Below, one piece after another: positions 51,532 to 56,197 of a DNA stretch of 56,197 nt; position 1 is the first letter of the stretch, and the number at the start of each line of letters is the position of its first letter. The notes under the pieces are model-generated. The model made no database searches, had not been told where the DNA came from, and was given only the letters and a program-made list of their open reading frames with translations. The stretch is taken from assembly GCA_019677205.1 (NCBI GenBank), contig JAAMXY010000026.1:1-56197 (forward strand), given 5' to 3'. The stretch comes from Pinguiococcus pyrenoidosus (Eukaryota > Sar > Pinguiophyceae > Pinguiochrysidales > Pinguiochrysidaceae). A program made the position numbers and the translations under genes.

Positions 51532-54500
51532 ATGGAGACGCGGAACTCCGTGCGCGAGAATGTGGTGAAAGGCGTGGTGTATGGGGTGGTGAACGGCTGC
51601 ATGGTCCTCCCGGTCATGATCAGCTTCAGCGCGATCATCTACCGCAACCCGGCCTTTGAGCCCTATATGCCGACTCTGGTCAATCTCACCATCTTCAGCG
51701 CTGCGGTGCATCAGCTCTGCTTCACGATCTTCTCCTCGATGCCATTTGCCGTGGGCCAGGTCCAGGACGCCGGGCTGATCTTCCTCGCGGGCATGGCGAG
51801 CAACATCGTGAACTACGCCCGCGAGCGCGGCCACACCGAGGAGGAGATGCTGTGCACGACCGTGGTTCTCTTGGCGGGGAGCACGCTGTGCCTGGGCCTC
51901 GCTCTCCTGGCCGTGGGCCGCCTGAACCTGGCGTCCTACGTGCAGTATCTGCCGATGCCGGTCGTCGGGGGCTACCTGGCGTTCATTGGCCTCTTCTGCG
52001 GCGAAAGCGGCATGGCCATGATGGCTGGCGTGGAAGTAAGCAACCGTTGATAGAGCAGGCCGACAGGCTCCTCATGCCTCACGTGCGCGGGGTCGTCTAG
52101 ACGGACTGATTTGCCATGCCCCTAGGTCGCGGGAATCGAGGAGTGGTACAAGTTCGCGGACGCGAGGGCGCTGATGCTGATGGCTCCTGGTGTGGTTCTC
52201 GGCGTCCTGATTTACTACGCAGTCCGAAACGTGCGCAGCATGCTGACGCTACCGGCTTGCATGATTGTGATCGTTTCCGGCTTCTACTTCATTCTGTACA
52301 ACTCGGGCCACGACCTTGAAGATGCACGACAAATGGGCTGGATCGCCAGGGACACGGGCCGATCGGATCCGAGAAACACGTGGGACTATTTCAAGTTTGA
52401 GAACGTCCGCTTGGAGGCGGTGCCGCAAATCATTCCCCATTGGATCGCGATGTTCCTGGTGGTGGCGTTCAGCAGCTCTCTGGATGTTGCGGCCATCGAG
52501 ATGGAGCTCGGCGAGTCCCTCGACTACAATCGCGAGCTCATGACGGTTGGCATCAGCAACTTCCTTTCCGGCCTGACCGGCGGGTATACGGGCAGCTACA
52601 TCTTCAGTCAGACGATATTCAACCTTCGAGTCGGGGTGCAGTCCCGTATCACGGGCTACATCATCACTGGCGTAGAGCTGATCATCTTTGCGGTGCCGTT
52701 CTCGGCGGTGGCCTACGTGCCGAAGTGCTTCTTCGGCAGCCTGCTGACCATGATCGCAGTGGACCTGTGCTACGAGTGGCTCATCCTTGCGCGGCATAAG
52801 ATGGCGCGCGCGGAGTATTTTGTGAACATCGCCACCTTCGTAGCGGTGAATGCCTGCGGGGTGGAGCTTGGGATGGTCATCGGGATTGTCCTGGCGATGG
52901 CCTGCTTCACGCTGGCCTACGCACAGGTGCCGGGGGTGAAATCCTCCTTCCGACGGACGAGCCTGATCACGAGGACGTTTCAGGAGCGCGTCATCCTTGA
53001 CACGGCCATGCATGATGGGATCATGCAGATTTTTTCCCTTCAGGGATACATCTTCTTTGGCTCGGCGGTGAACCTGCTGGCAGACGTCAAAAGCAGGATA
53101 CGATGGCCCGACGGAGGGCCCGCGTCACTGGGTATCGAGCGCGTGGACAGCCCTCCCACTGTTCCCAAGGTGCCGTCTTCTCCGTCGCTGTACACAGAGC
53201 CGACCGACGGGAAGTTCGCCACGGCGGGCATTGCTGCCATGCCCGTCTACAACCGCGGCGGGGGCAAGGGCTCTCCATCGAAGGCGGGCCGGATGCACGA
53301 AAGGAGAATGTCGGAGAGGGATTTGTCTGAGGAGCATGGGGAGCGGCGAAGACTACCTCGATCGAGCTCACATGGATCTGGGTTCTGGTCGTTCATGTCG
53401 CCGTCGACATGGGACAGGGATGGCGGCGATCAGGCGTCAAACGACAAGCACCACCGTCCAGAGTCTAGGATGGATGCCCACATCGCGTCGTGGGGCGGCG
53501 CAGCCGGGCAGGCCATGTCTGAGCGCACTCCGCTGCTTGCGAGCCGCGCAGCCCAGAGGGGGTCGAAGTACGGACCGTCGGGCTCTCCGGCAAGCAGGCG
53601 CAGAACGAATGGCAGCTCGCAATCAAGAGTGATGACGAATGGCAGGGTAGACGAGGAAAGTCCGTCCTTCAACGGCGCCCGGGTGGGATTAGAGATCGAG
53701 TCGAACGCCAGCTCTGACGACGTCGCTCGCACAGTTGGACTTGGGAGCAGCACCACTTCTGTCAAGGCTTGGGTGATTCTGGACTTCGAGAAGGTCAAGG
53801 GCATCGATGCTACTGCCGCCCGCGCGTGCTTCCTTATCCTGCGGAAACTGCTGCGCACAGCAGGAGTGCAAGTGGTGTACGCTGCAGTTCCTGACCACGT
53901 GAAGCTGCTGCTGGAAGCCCACGGCGTTATCAACGAATCCGAGGATCCTGTCTTCGAGCAAGTCGAAGAAGCTTTGGAGTGGTGTGAGGAGAAGCTGCTG
54001 ACCGTCGACGGCTTGCGGTACCAGGCCTCGTCTAGCGCCTTGGCGCTCTCGACTTCCACGTCCGCTCCCGACCTCACGCTCTTCAAGGACAAAGTTCGAA
54101 ATCTGAGGCTGCACCGTCTTCATCAGCGTCTCTCCGAGGACGACCCCTGGATGAGCAGACCAGGTCACGACCCGCGAGGAAGTGGGGAAGCACCCTACGC
54201 CGCGGCCTCCGTCAAGGAGGACATTGAAGAGAAGTACGGAATGGACAGGTCGCATCCAAGCTCGGATGACCTCTTTCTCTCTGGAAGCGGAAGGACGTGG
54301 GAAGATCTTCGAGCGATCCTTTTTGACTACATCGTCGAGAACGTCGATCATGAGCTGTCGTCTGTCTTCCGGGGTCTGAAGTACGAGCTGACGGAAGATG
54401 CGCTGACCAAGTACTTCAGCACCGAGATTGCTCCCAAGAACAAGGTGCTCTTTCGGCGAGGTGAGGCCTCCGACCGGCTCTACGTCCTCAGGCAAGGGGA

Positions 54501-55041
54501 AGTGGAGCTGCTGGCCCCGATGACTGTGGAGGGCTCCACTCCCGCCAACGGCTCTCCGAACAGCGGTCGGCCGCCGGACGCCAATGGTACGGATGCGATG
54601 GAGCACAGACCGCTGAAGATCCCAATCAGTGTGTCCAAAGAGCGGCGAATTCAGAAGATAACGGATGGCGGTGTGTGCGGAGAAGTCGGATTCTTCCTTT
54701 GCCGCCCACAGGTGAGAAGGGGCGCCTTTCCATTGGCAGTGGCTATCACAGCCTAACGAGGACGCTCTCGCAGGACTTCCGGGCAGTGACGCGAACGCCT
54801 TGTCAGCTGTGGAACATGACGCGGAATGATTTTGCAGAGATGTGTCGCAATCGGCCAACGCTGGCCCTTATGCTTCAGGTGAGTGCGTTGCACCGGTGTT
54901 TGAATTGCGCACGCGCTCTTCGACAAACCCATCGCTCTCCGCCTAATCCATCGCTCTCCCGCCCCCAATACATAGCACGCCATTCTGCGGTCCCTGTCGC
55001 TGAGCATATCAGAAAATATCATGTCGCTGCAGGATCAGTGA
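51532..55041 (+). CDS. SulP/SLC26-type anion transporter with STAS and cyclic-nucleotide-binding domains
   Basis: Predicted exons: join(51532..52035, 52126..54711, 54774..54878, 54976..55041), 1086 residues, all phase 0. The membrane part shows SulP blocks: VVYGVVNGCMVLPVMISFSA, SYVQYLPMPVVGGYLAFIG, FSSSLDVAAIEMELG, ELMTVGISNFLSGLTGGYTG and FVAVNACGVELGMVIGIVLA. A long disordered loop follows, then STAS (VILDFEKVKGIDATAARACF...VVYAAVPDHVKLLLEAHGVI). The C-terminal cyclic-nucleotide-binding-like domain has LFRRGEASDRLYVLRQGEVEL and, across exons 2-3, GGVCGEVGFFLCRPQ|DFRAVT, keeping the Glu and Arg of the phosphate-binding cassette. Exons 3 and 4 (WNMTRNDFAEM; ILRSLSLSISENIM) complete the domain. 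Similar SulP-STAS-cNMP proteins occur in fungi and algae, including yeast Vsb1 (Ygr125w) of the vacuole. The substrate is uncertain. Confidence 0.92.
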
Positions 55042-55178
55042 TCGATCATCTGCCACTTGGCGCTCAGCGGTAAGGAATGGTGGATCGCGAAAGGTCAAGA
55101 TCATGAAGCTTAGCGAACTGGAGTCCTTGCATTCTCAATCTGTTCCGATCCTTTCCAAAAGCGACGCGCACCACCGCT

Positions 55179-56197
55179 TCACACCACTGTGCCCTCTTCT
55201 TCAACGTCGTCCTCCTTGCTTCGAACTCTCTTGCAGATGAAAAGGCACGTATCCTCCGACGTGAAGTAACCCGCGTGCGATCCCAGTGCAGCGATGTACT
55301 CATTTGCGTTCTCCAGTGGAGCCTCCTGCAACTGGAAATCGACCCTCTTCCCTCCATTCAAAGCAAGATCGAAGGGACTGTCGTCGACGATCTCCTTCTT
55401 GGGAAGGTCTTCACTTGACAAACCCCGTCGGTGCTTTCTCGACGAGCTGTCGTCGTCTTCGTCTACCGTGCTTTGCGGAGCGTCGCCGGAGACTTCTACA
55501 TCCACCACTGTCGACGAGGTGGTTGTGGTCTTGGTGGTAACCTTTTGCTTCTCTTGCTCATCGAGCTCGACCTGCGTCTCCGCCTTCGTCTCGACCGTGG
55601 TGCTTGTGCTGGACTCCTTCGTCGACTTGCGCCAATGCAGGGCAGAGGACATCGACAAAAACGTGCGGCTTATCGACTCCGCCGAGTCCTTTTTGTTTTG
55701 CCCCGGCGGAACAGGGAAACAAGGTTAGGTTGTGCTATGTGCATGCCGTGGTTGTGTTTAGCGCCCACCTTGAACGACTCCCTGAGCTGCACGTGCATCC
55801 GGCGTCTCCCGGTGTGATGGGGGATCAGGACGGGCGTCTTGTGACGGAGGCGGTCGTCCAGGACGGGTTCGATTCGGTACGCCACCGGGTCGTAAGGGTG
55901 GAACATGTTGAAGAACTTGTCGCAGGTCGGAAGCTTGAATCCTCTCCTCTTCATGTACTGCGCGTCGTCACGCACGGCTAGGAACATCCCGATCGGGGCT
56001 CCTAGAGTGAAGCATCTCGTCGGCTGGAACATCAGCTGCGGCCAGTCGACGCCCGGTGTGTACCCCACGGTGCGCTCGGGATCATCGTCGGCCTTCCGCA
56101 CGAAGTCAGCCGCTTCTTCATCTGCCTCTGCTGCTCCCGGAGCAGGGGCGTCCTGAATGTCGGACTTGGTGAGGTCCTCCTCCGGGGATGCTCCTTC
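55179..56197 (-). CDS. DDHD-domain phospholipase A1-like protein (N-terminus outside window)
   Basis: Predicted exons: complement(55179..55625, 55769..>56197). The frame is open to the right edge, so the N-terminal half (WWE region and the Ser-hydrolase GxSxG) is missing. The visible part is the DDHD domain: FTLGAPIGMFLAVRD, LPTCDKFFNMFHPYDPVAYR with the conserved Asp and Tyr, TPVLIPHHTGRRRMHVQL, then, after an acidic Ser/Thr-rich linker, GGKRVDFQLQEAPLENANEY and ALGSHAGYFTSEDTCLFI with the conserved His. The DDHD1/DDHD2/SEC23IP family hydrolyses phosphatidic acid or other lipids, or acts in ER-Golgi traffic. The splice at 55769|55625 is phase 0, but the acceptor (GCGCAAG) is not certain. Convergent with the SulP gene, 137 bp between stops. 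Confidence 0.85.

Overview
This window looks like nuclear DNA from a unicellular, GC-rich eukaryotic alga with a complex (secondary, red-lineage) plastid. The evidence is short GT-AG introns (about 50-290 nt) whose phases can be joined into complete reading frames, eukaryote-only genes (eL34, TRAPPC8, tepsin, P4-ATPase, DDHD lipase, RNF32, PPR), and five proteins that start with a signal peptide followed by a cleavage site of the ASAF type (F, W or L at +1). Such bipartite leaders are known from stramenopiles, haptophytes, cryptophytes and relatives. I cannot name the lineage. An RNF32 orthologue hints at a flagellated stage.

Layout, left to right (exon joins are my own splice predictions): TRAPPC8/Trs85 (-, runs off the left edge); eL34 (+); plastid uroporphyrinogen decarboxylase (+); a disordered IQ-motif coiled-coil protein (-); a plastid-targeted UvrB-UvrC fusion (+); RNF32-like double RING protein (-); a small basic membrane protein (+, tentative); a plastid-targeted protein with a CBM25/53-like module (-); a P4-ATPase flippase (+); a 2581-residue protein with repeated GAF-like modules (-); an EF-hand/ubiquitin-like/double-SAM protein (+); tepsin, the AP-4 accessory protein (-); a probable Tat-imported thylakoid-lumen protein (+); a long PPR protein (-); a 7TM-RGS-DEP receptor-like protein (+); organellar tryptophanyl-tRNA synthetase (-); a SulP-STAS-cyclic-nucleotide-binding transporter (+); and a DDHD phospholipase (-, runs off the right edge). 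Strands alternate almost perfectly, so intergenic spaces are either shared divergent promoters (0.4-2.2 kb) or short convergent tails.

The most remarkable item is the UvrB-UvrC fusion. Two subunits of the bacterial UvrABC excision nuclease are encoded as one 1445-residue protein in a spliced nuclear gene with a plastid leader. Helicase and both nuclease centres keep their key residues. The C-terminal UVR domain of UvrB (the part that normally docks UvrC) and the C-terminal (HhH)2 of UvrC are missing, as if covalent fusion replaced the docking step. Other notable designs are an RGS domain split by a DEP-containing insertion behind a 7TM region, and a stacked signal-peptide/transit/Tat leader.

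Functionally the plastid-directed genes cover haem/chlorophyll synthesis, DNA repair, translation, a lumen protein and a carbohydrate-binding protein. Another group serves membrane traffic and lipids (TRAPPC8, tepsin/AP-4, P4-ATPase, DDHD lipase). There is no sign of operons, viruses, complete transposons or CRISPR arrays.
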